A stretch of DNA of 64,000 nucleotides from an uncultured Kordiimonas sp. (GTDB lineage: Bacteria > Pseudomonadota > Alphaproteobacteria > Sphingomonadales > Kordiimonadaceae): NCBI GenBank assembly GCA_947500295.1, contig CANMRM010000007.1, forward strand, positions 96,337 to 160,336, in the 5' to 3' direction. Under the pieces are notes generated by a model, which searched no databases, was not told where the DNA came from, and worked only from the letters and a program-made list of their open reading frames with translations. Below are positions 57,002 through 64,000 of this stretch, piece by piece. The translations under genes were made by a program, and so were the position numbers. Position 1 is the stretch's first letter; the number at the start of each line of letters is the position of its first letter.

Positions 57002-58549
57002 ATGCAGATCGAAGAACTGCAGGTTGAAGGCCTGAAACACGAATACAAAGTTATCGTACCCGCCAAAGATCTGGATGCACGGCTTGATGCAATCCTGACG
57101 GAATTTCGCGCAACAGCTAACATTAAAGGCTTTCGCCCAGGCAAGGCGCCCCTGTCGTTGCTGCGCCGCATGCACGGTGAGCGCGCCCAGGGCCAGCTCC
57201 TGCAGGAAACTATGCAGGAATCGTCAGCCAAGCTCTTCGAAGAGAAAAAGCTGAAACCGGCGCTGCGTCCCGAAGTCGACATGGAAGGCGAATTCGAGAC
57301 AGGCAAAGACCTTGAATATACCCTTACCGTTGAAGTTTTGCCTGAGATAGATGTTGAAGGTTTTAATGCACCGGCCCTTGAGCGCTGGGTTGCCGAAGTA
57401 GACGAACCTTCAATCGACGGTTTCCTTGAGCGGATTGCCGGGCAGCAAAAGTCCTTCAAAAAGGCTGCCAAAACGACGAAAGCCAAAGAGGGAGATGCGG
57501 TCCTCATTAATTATGTAGGCCGTGTTGATGGAGAAGAATTTGACGGCGGCGCGGGCGAAGATTTCCAGCTTGAACTTGGCTCGGGTATGTTTATCCCGGG
57601 TTTTGAAGAGCAGCTGGTGGGTGCCAAAGCGGGCGACAACAAGGTCGTTGAAGTTACCTTCCCGGATCCATATCAAGCTGAGCATCTTGCTGGCAAAGTA
57701 GCGGAATTTACGGTTGACCTTCTCGAAGTAAGGAAGCCGGCGGAAGCTGCTATTGATGATGATCTGGCCAAAAACATGGGCTTTGATGATCTCGCCGCGC
57801 TACGCGAGAGTGTGAAGGGCCAACTGGAAACAGACAACAATAGCCTGACACGTGCTCACATGAAGAGAGCGTTGCTTGATGTCCTGGCTGACACATACGA
57901 TTTTGCTGTACCGCAGGGCATGGTGGATCTGGAATTCCGTCAGATTTGGGAACAGATCAAGCGGGACGCTATTCAGTCTGGTGAAGCACAGCCTGAAGAT
58001 TTTGAAGGTATGGAAGAGCCTGCGGACAAAGCGGAGGCCGACGAGTTCCATGCCATTGCTGAACGCCGTGTGCGTCTCGGATTGTTGCTGTCCGAAATTG
58101 GTGTTGCCAACAAGGTTGAGGTAACGCAGGAAGAAGTGAACCGGCGTATTATCGAAGAAGCCCGGCGTTTCCCCGGACAGGAAGCTCAGGTATTTGAGTA
58201 TTTCCAGAGCAATGAAGAGGCACGTGCCCAGTTGCGTGCGCCTGTGTTTGAAGAAAAAGTTGTGGACTTCGTGCTCGAACAGTCAGAGCTGACCGACAAA
58301 ACGGTTACTCGCGACGAACTTGAAGCTGCAGTTAGGGCGCTTGACGAAGAAGAAGCCAACCCGGGCAAAAGCAAGAAGAAAGCTGCTCCGAAGAAGGCTG
58401 CCCCTAAAAAAGCCACTGCGAAAAAAACTCCTGCCAAGAAGGCGGCTCCGAAAAAAGCCGCACCAAAGAAGGCAGCCGCAAAAAAACCTGCAGCTAAAAA
58501 GGCTCCAGCGAAAAAAGCGCCTGCAAAAAAGGCAACAGACAAATCATAA
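57002..58549 (+). CDS. tig: Trigger factor with a lysine-alanine-proline-rich C-terminal tail
   Basis: Ribosome-bound chaperone and prolyl isomerase. Residues 1-130 are the ribosome-binding domain with G-F-R-P-G-K-A-P near 41, residues 150-245 the FKBP domain (D-A-V-L-I-N-Y-V-G near 160), and residues 255-445 the helical chaperone arms. After the normal end near residue 450 a tail of about 60 residues follows, made almost only of Lys, Ala and Pro in A-A-P-K-K and A-K-K units, like histone H1. This is not part of the standard fold and should be disordered and strongly basic. It stands before clpP, clpX and lon in the classic order. Confidence 0.95.
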   Translation: MQIEELQVEGLKHEYKVIVPAKDLDARLDAILTEFRATANIKGFRPGKAPLSLLRRMHGERAQGQLLQETMQESSAKLFEEKKLKPALRPEVDMEGEFETGKDLEYTLTVEVLPEIDVEGFNAPALERWVAEVDEPSIDGFLERIAGQQKSFKKAAKTTKAKEGDAVLINYVGRVDGEEFDGGAGEDFQLELGSGMFIPGFEEQLVGAKAGDNKVVEVTFPDPYQAEHLAGKVAEFTVDLLEVRKPAEAAIDDDLAKNMGFDDLAALRESVKGQLETDNNSLTRAHMKRALLDVLADTYDFAVPQGMVDLEFRQIWEQIKRDAIQSGEAQPEDFEGMEEPADKAEADEFHAIAERRVRLGLLLSEIGVANKVEVTQEEVNRRIIEEARRFPGQEAQVFEYFQSNEEARAQLRAPVFEEKVVDFVLEQSELTDKTVTRDELEAAVRALDEEEANPGKSKKKAAPKKAAPKKATAKKTPAKKAAPKKAAPKKAAAKKPAAKKAPAKKAPAKKATDKS

Positions 58550-58576
58550 ATCAAAACCTTTGTTTGGTTTGACAGG

Positions 58577-58609
58577 TATGGGGGTCCAAATGGACTCCCA
58601 TATTTTTTT
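58577..58609 (+). terminator. Terminator after tig
   Basis: Eleven-base stem (58577-58587 with 58592-58602; one G-U), AAAT loop and seven T. It separates tig from clpP, which therefore needs its own promoter. Confidence 0.9.
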
Positions 58610-58684
58610 GGCCTTTAAAAACAAATGTGGCGCCCCACATTATCGAACCATGCTCAGTAATTAGCTTGCGGGTTTTCTGGCAGC

Positions 58685-58714
58685 TTGCTACAGGATTGGC
58701 CAAGCAGCTTATAT
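58685..58714 (+). promoter_or_regulatory. Candidate promoter of clpP
   Basis: TTGCTA (58685-58690) and TTATAT (58709-58714) with an 18-base spacer, 37 bases before the clpP ATG. Reasonable but not strong sigma-70 match. Confidence 0.35.
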
Positions 58715-58751
58715 TCTGGTTTTGAGTGATTTTTACCCACGGGAGTAATGA

Positions 58752-59381
58752 ATGAAAGATATTATGAGTGAACTCTCCAGCGCCTTGGTTCCAATGGTTG
58801 TTGAGCAAACAAATCGAGGCGAACGCTCATTTGACATTTTCTCTATGCTTCTGCGCCAACGCATCGTGTTTTTGACCGGGCAGGTGGATGACACGGTTTC
58901 CAGTCTTGTGGTTGCGCAACTGCTTTACCTGGAGGCCGAGGACCCAAGCAAAGATATCTCCTTCTACATTAACTCCCCGGGGGGTGTGGTTACTAGTGGC
59001 CTCGCAATGTATGACACCATGCAATATATCCGTCCCAAAGTGGCTACAATCTGCATCGGGCAGGCATGCTCTATGGGGTCTCTACTTTTGGCGGGTGGAG
59101 AGCCGGGTATGCGTTATGCGTTGTCGAACTCACGCGTAATGATCCATCAGCCCTCTGGTGGAGCACAGGGCATGGCGGCGGACATAGAAATTCAGGCAAA
59201 AGAAATTCTGAAGATGCGCCAACGGCTTAACGAAATATATGTCAAGCATACAGGACAAAAACTGGCTAAGGTTGAGGCGGCGATGGACCGGGACACTTTT
59301 ATGAGTCCGGAAGAAGCCAAAGAATTTGGTCTGATTGACGAAGTTTATACATCCCGCGAAGCACCGGATGACAGTAAATAG
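58752..59381 (+). CDS. clpP: ATP-dependent Clp protease proteolytic subunit
   Basis: Serine protease barrel that degrades substrates fed by ClpX or ClpA. The 209-residue protein has Ser107 in G-Q-A-C-S-M-G-S, His132 in M-I-H-Q-P-S-G-G and Asp181 in M-D-R-D-T-F-M-S. The short N-terminal propeptide is usual. The ATG at 58752 follows GGGAGTA-type site. It is the first of clpP-clpX-lon. Confidence 0.97.
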   Translation: MKDIMSELSSALVPMVVEQTNRGERSFDIFSMLLRQRIVFLTGQVDDTVSSLVVAQLLYLEAEDPSKDISFYINSPGGVVTSGLAMYDTMQYIRPKVATICIGQACSMGSLLLAGGEPGMRYALSNSRVMIHQPSGGAQGMAADIEIQAKEILKMRQRLNEIYVKHTGQKLAKVEAAMDRDTFMSPEEAKEFGLIDEVYTSREAPDDSK

Positions 59382-59492
59382 GCTTTTGGGTGCAGTAACA
59401 GCTTCAACGATCACGAATTGTAAAAGTTTTTTTTGTTGTAAGCTTCTTTTTAACCGGTCTACGATACTGGAAAGAAGTGTGAGTATTTTACG

Positions 59493-60758
59493 GTGACAGA
59501 TTTGACGAATAACGACTCCAAGAACACGCTTTATTGCTCCTTCTGCGGCAAAAGCCAGCATGAAGTCCGCAAACTTATCGCAGGCCCTACGGTTTTCATT
59601 TGCGATGAGTGCGTTGAGTTGTGCAATGACATCATCAAGGAAGAAAGCAAAGGTAGCCTTGCCAAAGGCGGCGAAGGAGTTCCTACACCGCAGGAAATCC
59701 TTGGAGTGCTGGACGATTATGTGATCGGGCAAGCATCGGCGAAAAAGGTTTTGTCCGTCGCGGTTCACAACCACTACAAACGCTTACACCACGCATCCTC
59801 CAATAACGATGTTGAACTGGCAAAATCCAACATCCTGCTGGTCGGTCCTACGGGTTGCGGTAAGACACTGCTTGCGCAAACACTTGCCCGGATACTGGAC
59901 GTGCCGTTTACCATGGCGGACGCAACGACATTGACTGAAGCTGGTTATGTCGGCGAAGACGTGGAAAACATCATTCTGAAATTGCTGCAGTCTGCTGATT
60001 ATAATGTCGAGCGAGCGCAGCGCGGAATTGTCTATATCGATGAAGTCGACAAGATCAGTCGCAAATCTGACAACCCTTCCATCACGCGTGACGTATCGGG
60101 GGAGGGTGTTCAGCAAGCCCTCTTGAAAATTATGGAAGGCACTGTGGCCAGCGTTCCACCTCAGGGGGGGCGAAAGCATCCACAGCAAGAATTCCTTCAG
60201 GTAGACACGACAAACATATTGTTTATCTGCGGCGGTGCATTTGCCGGACTGGACAAAGTTATCGCGTCAAGGCTCCAGGGTAAATCAATTGGCTTTGGCG
60301 CAACTGTGAGTGCCCCCGATGATCGGGGTGTTGGAGAAGTGCTTGCTGGAACCGAGCCAGAGGATCTTCTGAAGTTTGGGTTGATCCCTGAGTTTGTTGG
60401 CCGCTTGCCGGTTATTGCAACTCTGGAAGACCTGGACGAGGATGCGCTGGTGCAAATTCTCGGTGAGCCAAAAAATGCCCTGCTAAAGCAGTATCAAAGC
60501 CTTTTCAATATGGAAGAGGTGAAGCTGACTTTCACGGAAGATGCATTGTTTGCGGTTGCCCAAAAGGCCATCGAGCGAAAAACAGGGGCCCGGGGTTTGC
60601 GTTCGATCATGGAAAACACGCTGCTTGATACGATGTTTGATCTACCAACACTGGACGGCGTTGAGGAAATTGTCATCAACGGCGATGTTGTGAATGAAAA
60701 GTCGAGTCCTTTGCAGATTTATGCCGAGCGGCGTGAAGAGGCAGACCAGCCAGCCTGA
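59493..60758 (+). CDS. clpX: ATP-dependent Clp protease ATP-binding subunit ClpX
   Basis: AAA+ unfoldase partner of ClpP. The 421-residue protein has the N-terminal zinc domain (Y-C-S-F-C and C-D-E-C-V-E-L-C), Walker A G-P-T-G-C-G-K-T near 113, pore loop G-Y-V-G-E-D-V near 150, Walker B D-E-V-D-K near 183 and the sensor region. It starts at GTG 59493. 111 bases separate it from clpP. Confidence 0.97.
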   Translation: MTDLTNNDSKNTLYCSFCGKSQHEVRKLIAGPTVFICDECVELCNDIIKEESKGSLAKGGEGVPTPQEILGVLDDYVIGQASAKKVLSVAVHNHYKRLHHASSNNDVELAKSNILLVGPTGCGKTLLAQTLARILDVPFTMADATTLTEAGYVGEDVENIILKLLQSADYNVERAQRGIVYIDEVDKISRKSDNPSITRDVSGEGVQQALLKIMEGTVASVPPQGGRKHPQQEFLQVDTTNILFICGGAFAGLDKVIASRLQGKSIGFGATVSAPDDRGVGEVLAGTEPEDLLKFGLIPEFVGRLPVIATLEDLDEDALVQILGEPKNALLKQYQSLFNMEEVKLTFTEDALFAVAQKAIERKTGARGLRSIMENTLLDTMFDLPTLDGVEEIVINGDVVNEKSSPLQIYAERREEADQPA

Positions 60759-60780
60759 CTTTTCACCATTTTGAGATATT

Positions 60781-60814
60781 TTTGGGGCTTGAAACATCGG
60801 TTTCAGGCCCCAAA
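60781..60814. repeat. 15-base-pair hairpin between clpX and lon
   Basis: TTTGGGGCTTGAAAC (60781-60795) and GTTTCAGGCCCCAAA (60800-60814) pair over 15 bases with one G-U and an ATCG loop. The nearest T-run (seven T) is 16 bases downstream, so it is not a standard terminator. It may be a weak terminator, an mRNA end or processing site. Confidence 0.6.
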
Positions 60815-60937
60815 TGCTGTTTAAGGGCAGTTTTTTTGAGTTTAAAGCCTGATTTCACTAATTACACGTTCCTTGACGTGGCTTTTTACCCTAAAATTCA
60901 TGCTTAGAAGCCAAATTTGTACAAAAGGTTGTGCCAA

Positions 60938-63355
60938 ATGCCTGATTCCGGTCAAGAAGAACTCAACAAAGTTACCCTCCCAGTATTGCCGCTGAGAGAT
61001 ATTGTCGTCTTTCCTCATATGATTGTCCCCCTCTTTGTTGGGCGTGACAAATCAGTACGTGCGCTTGAAGAAGTTATGTCGAAAGACAAACAGATTTTGC
61101 TGGTGGCACAAAAAGAGGCGAGCGAAGACGACCCGTCACCTGCGGATGTTTTTGAGGTCGGTACGGTAGCCTCTGTTCTTCAGCTTTTGAAGCTGCCCGA
61201 TGGCACTGTGAAGGTGCTGGTTGAAGGTTTCAATCGTGCACAAATTGACCAATTTGTGCGTGAAGACGATTATTTTGAAGCAGAAGCCACGCTGCTCGCG
61301 GGTGAAGTCTCCAGCGATGATGAAGTGGAGGCACTCGCTCGGACAGTGGTGACCCAGTTCGAGAACTACGTGAAGCTCAACAAAAAGATACCGGCTGAAG
61401 TTCTGGTCACTATTAGTCAGATTGAAGAAGCCGCCAAGCTTGCCGATACGGTTGCCAGCCATCTGGCTCTTAAAATTGAAGACAAGCAAAAACTCCTGTC
61501 CACCATTTCGGTTACTGAACGCCTGGAACAGATTTTCAGCTTCATGGAAGGCGAAATCGGTGTTTTGCAGGTGGAAAAGAAAATTCGCGGCCGCGTGAAA
61601 CGCCAGATGGAGAAAACTCAGCGCGAATATTACCTGAACGAGCAAATGAAAGCGATCCAGAAAGAACTGGGTGAGGGCGATGATGGTCGCGAAGAAACCC
61701 AGGAACTGGAAGAAAAGATCAAGAGCACGAAGCTATCGAAAGAGGCGCGGGAGAAATCTCTTGCTGAATTGAAAAAGCTCAAGTCCATGAGCCCGATGTC
61801 AGCTGAAGCTACTGTGGTGCGAAACTTCCTGGATTGGATGCTTGGCGTGCCGTGGGGCAAGAAGAGTCGGGTTATCAAAGATATCACCCGCGCTCAGAAG
61901 ATTTTGGACGTTGACCACTACGGGCTGGAAAAAGTCAAGGAACGTATCATCGAGTATCTTGCTGTCCAGCAACGGGCCAAAAAGCTCAAGGGACCTATTT
62001 TGTGTCTGGTTGGACCACCCGGGGTGGGTAAAACATCGCTCGGAAAATCGATCGCCAAAGCCACAGGGCGTGAGTTTGTGCGTTTTTCCCTCGGTGGTGT
62101 GCGGGATGAAGCCGAGATTCGCGGCCATCGCCGCACCTACATTGGCTCAATGCCTGGCAAGGTGATGCAGTCGATGAAAAAGGCCGGTACGACAAATCCG
62201 TTGTTCCTGTTGGACGAGATCGACAAAATGGGGCAGGACTTCAGAGGAGACCCTGCTTCAGCGTTGCTTGAGGTGCTGGATCCGGAACAAAACAACAAGT
62301 TCAATGATCACTATCTTGAAATCGATTATGATCTCTCGAACGTAATGTTTGTCACCACTGCAAACTCATTAAATATGCCCGGGCCATTGAAGGACCGCAT
62401 GGAAATTATCCACCTTTCTGGCTACACCGAAGATGAAAAACTCGAAATTGCCAAAAGGCATTTGATTCCAAAACAGATTCGGGATCACGGCCTGAAAGAA
62501 GGCGAGTGGGCGATTTCTGATGGCGCCCTTAAAGATGTGATCCGTTATTACACTCGGGAAGCCGGCGTCCGAAGTCTCGAGCGGGAAATTGCCAAACTGG
62601 CGCGTAAAGGCCTTAAGGAAATTGTCGAAGGATCCAAGGACAAAATCTCCCTGACGTCTAGAAACCTCTCTCAGTATGCCGGAGTGCGTCGTTTCCGTTA
62701 TGGTCAGGCAGAAGTCGATGACCAGGTTGGAGCCACCACAGGCTTGGCATGGACGGAGGTTGGTGGTGAATTACTGACGATCGAATCAGTTACTGTTCCG
62801 GGCAAAGGACTGGTGAAGCAAACGGGCAAGCTTGGCGATGTCATGAAAGAATCGATCCAGGCAGCCTGGTCATATGTGCATTCGCGTTGTGTTGATTTTG
62901 GCATTCACCCCAAATTCTTTGAAAAGCGGGACCTTCATATTCACGTTCCGGAAGGAGCGACTCCAAAAGATGGCCCTTCAGCGGGAGTTGCTATGTGTAC
63001 ATCTATGGTTTCGGTGCTGACTGGCATTCCCGTCCGGAAAGACATTGCAATGACCGGAGAGGTTACACTTCGCGGTCGTGTTCTGCCAATTGGTGGGCTT
63101 AAAGAGAAACTGCTGGCGGCTTTGCGGGGCGGAATCACAAAGGTTTTGATCCCTCAGGAGAACGAAAAAGATCTCGCTGAAATACCGGATAATGTCAAGA
63201 AAGGCCTTGAAATCGTTGCGGTTTCAACAGTCGACGAAGTGCTGGAACATGCTTTGGCGAGGGACCTTGAACCTCTAGAGTGGGATGAGGAAAAAGCACT
63301 CGAGGAATTGAAGTCAGATACGGCCCAAAGTGAAGGTGAAATGACGACTCATTGA
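60938..63355 (+). CDS. lon: ATP-dependent protease Lon
   Basis: AAA+ serine protease for misfolded and regulatory proteins. The 805-residue protein has the N-terminal substrate domain (L-P-V-L-P-L-R-D-I-V-V-F-P near 12), Walker A G-P-P-G-V-G-K-T near 358, and the protease Ser in P-K-D-G-P-S-A-G near 681 and Lys in G-G-L-K-E-K near 724. The ATG at 60938 is used; a TTG at 60917 would add 7 residues. It follows a 179-base gap with a strong hairpin, and a terminator lies behind it. Confidence 0.97.
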   Translation: MPDSGQEELNKVTLPVLPLRDIVVFPHMIVPLFVGRDKSVRALEEVMSKDKQILLVAQKEASEDDPSPADVFEVGTVASVLQLLKLPDGTVKVLVEGFNRAQIDQFVREDDYFEAEATLLAGEVSSDDEVEALARTVVTQFENYVKLNKKIPAEVLVTISQIEEAAKLADTVASHLALKIEDKQKLLSTISVTERLEQIFSFMEGEIGVLQVEKKIRGRVKRQMEKTQREYYLNEQMKAIQKELGEGDDGREETQELEEKIKSTKLSKEAREKSLAELKKLKSMSPMSAEATVVRNFLDWMLGVPWGKKSRVIKDITRAQKILDVDHYGLEKVKERIIEYLAVQQRAKKLKGPILCLVGPPGVGKTSLGKSIAKATGREFVRFSLGGVRDEAEIRGHRRTYIGSMPGKVMQSMKKAGTTNPLFLLDEIDKMGQDFRGDPASALLEVLDPEQNNKFNDHYLEIDYDLSNVMFVTTANSLNMPGPLKDRMEIIHLSGYTEDEKLEIAKRHLIPKQIRDHGLKEGEWAISDGALKDVIRYYTREAGVRSLEREIAKLARKGLKEIVEGSKDKISLTSRNLSQYAGVRRFRYGQAEVDDQVGATTGLAWTEVGGELLTIESVTVPGKGLVKQTGKLGDVMKESIQAAWSYVHSRCVDFGIHPKFFEKRDLHIHVPEGATPKDGPSAGVAMCTSMVSVLTGIPVRKDIAMTGEVTLRGRVLPIGGLKEKLLAALRGGITKVLIPQENEKDLAEIPDNVKKGLEIVAVSTVDEVLEHALARDLEPLEWDEEKALEELKSDTAQSEGEMTTH

Positions 63356-63401
63356 CCGCCTTGTGTGTAATTAAAAAAAATTCAAGGAAAAAAAAGCTAA
63401 A

Positions 63402-63427
63402 AACCGCAGTTTTCTGCGGTTTTTTGC
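63402..63427 (+). terminator. Terminator of lon
   Basis: Stem AACCGCAG / CTGCGGTT with TTTT loop (63402-63421) and a run of T. Placed just before the hupB promoter. Confidence 0.88.
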
Positions 63428-63428
63428 T

Positions 63429-63457
63429 TTGACATTGCGAAAATTACAGGATTAAAC
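63429..63457 (+). promoter_or_regulatory. Promoter of hupB
   Basis: Perfect TTGACA at 63429-63434, 17-base spacer, TTAAAC at 63452-63457. It starts two bases after the lon terminator and 87 bases before the hupB start. Confidence 0.6.
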
Positions 63458-63515
63458 TGCGTTCGCATTTCGGGGCTTCTTCCCGGAATCACTCTTCAAC
63501 TCAGAGGGGGATACC

Positions 63516-63791
63516 TTGAATAAAAACGATTTGATCGCAAGCGTTGCAGATGCAGCGGATCTTTCTAAAGCAGACGCTGGTAAAGCAGTAGACGCAGTTT
63601 TTGATGCAATCTCAGGTGCTTTGTCATCTGGTGGTGATGTTCGTCTTGTAGGTTTTGGTACATTTTCTGTAGCAAACCGCGCGGCCACTAAAGGCCGTAA
63701 CCCACGCACGGGTGAAGAGATCGACATTCCGGCCTCTAAGCAGCCTAAGTTCAAGGCTGGTAAAGGCCTTAAGGACGCAGTTAACGGCTAA
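63516..63791 (+). CDS. hupB: DNA-binding protein HU
   Basis: Histone-like DNA-bending protein of 91 residues that begins at a TTG after AGAGGGGG, the only start giving the family N-terminus ([10 protein letters not shown]). The arm reads [10 protein letters not shown] with the intercalating Pro near 64, and F-G-T-F-S-V is before it. The ending [12 protein letters not shown] fits HU-beta rather than IHF. It follows lon as in most alphaproteobacteria. Confidence 0.95.
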   Translation: MNKNDLIASVADAADLSKADAGKAVDAVFDAISGALSSGGDVRLVGFGTFSVANRAATKGRNPRTGEEIDIPASKQPKFKAGKGLKDAVNG

Positions 63792-63815
63792 GCCGGAAAC
63801 GCGACTATTCGAGGA

Positions 63816-63845
63816 ACGGTCAGGGCGCTTGCTCTGGCCGTTTTT
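63816..63845 (+). terminator. Terminator of hupB
   Basis: Eleven-base stem (63816-63826 with 63831-63841; two G-U) with GCTT loop and five T. It keeps hupB apart from tRNA-Val. Confidence 0.88.
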
Positions 63846-63925
63846 CATTGAAAGAGCAAAATAAAAATTTAGGGCTAGACACCGCTCCCAAATTTGCCTA
63901 AAAGCGCGCTCACCGCAGTGGAAAC

Positions 63926-64000
63926 GGGCGATTAGCTCAGTTGGTAGAGCATCTCGTTTACACCGAGAGGGTCGGCAGTTCGAGCCTGTCATCGCCCACC
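63926..64000 (+). tRNA. tRNA-Val (anticodon TAC), cut at the window end
   Basis: Acceptor GGGCGAT/ATCGCCC; anticodon stem TCTCG/CGAGA with loop TTTACAC, giving TAC; T arm GGCAG-TTCGAGC-CTGTC. The window ends within CCA (A73-C-C seen), so only the last base is missing. Confidence 0.95.

Noticed and set aside
58370..58549. Tandem DNA repeat or mobile element at the end of tig
   Set aside because: The repetition is of codons for Lys, Ala and Pro, in frame and continuous with the gene; it is a protein tail, not a separate element.
60866..60900. Heat-shock (sigma-32) promoter before lon: CCTTGAC then CCCTAAAAT
   Set aside because: The spacer is 11 bases, too short for the known 13-15, so not reported as a feature.

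Overview
This is one continuous stretch of an alphaproteobacterial chromosome with roughly half G+C by eye and about 90 percent coding. The class is supported by several well-known alphaproteobacterial arrangements: tig-clpP-clpX-lon-hupB-tRNA-Val, nrdR-ribD-ribE-ribB(X)-ribH-nusB-thiL, yceD-plsX-(fabH missing)-ihfA-merR, mlaE-mlaF-radA-cvpA-purF-SDR, glnB-glnA, an LdtR-type MarR regulator, ALA synthase (the C4 haem route) and a magnesium-type HemB. The order is not certain; a marine Kordiimonadales/Emcibacterales-like bacterium is a guess. No insertion sequence, prophage, CRISPR array or rRNA was seen, and no gene-free gap exceeds 300 bases.

Bases 1-7814 are the accessory part. The window opens in the C-terminus of an EpsI-type exosortase-associated protein, followed by the exosortase-A-associated amidotransferase, so the end of a PEP-CTERM/exosortase-polysaccharide cluster lies here. 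phoR and phoB follow on the minus strand with candidate Pho boxes. Then comes a compact four-gene unit: an exported, Asp-rich, six-cysteine protein with a Tat-like signal; a PqqD-like winged-helix protein; an HprK-related kinase; and a nucleotidyltransferase-fold protein. The last three are the so-called HPr-rel-A set, whose chemistry is unknown. The exported protein directly upstream is a candidate substrate. This is the best candidate in the window for an undescribed system.

Bases 7955-26267 are housekeeping genes: class II DAHP synthase, NAD synthetase, GltX, CysS, a SpoU-type RNA methylase, a small C-type-lectin-like protein, HemB, LdtR, HemA, RpiB, GlyA, NrdR, and the riboflavin/NusB/ThiL set. 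RibB carries a GTP-cyclohydrolase-II-like half without the zinc cysteines (RibBX type). A multi-arm inverted repeat sits in front of hemA.

Bases 26453-40274 hold a K+-independent H+-pyrophosphatase, BamE, a bc1 chaperone, YceD, PlsX, IhfA, a MerR regulator, tRNA-Pro, a TauE-type permease, and the methylmalonyl-CoA mutase operon with MeaB, followed by a periplasmic amidohydrolase.

Bases 40271-51814 are mostly minus-strand genes: SDR, purF, cvpA, radA, mlaFE, a PaaG-like isomerase, a DEAD-box helicase, parE, and an uncharacterised helical protein ending in a CheY-binding-like peptide. Bases 52044-64000 hold a family 2 glycosyltransferase, glnA and glnB (with a good sigma-54 promoter), tRNA-His, NAD(P)HX repair, tRNA-Leu, a trigger factor with a histone-H1-like tail, ClpP, ClpX, Lon, HU and tRNA-Val, which is cut by the window end.
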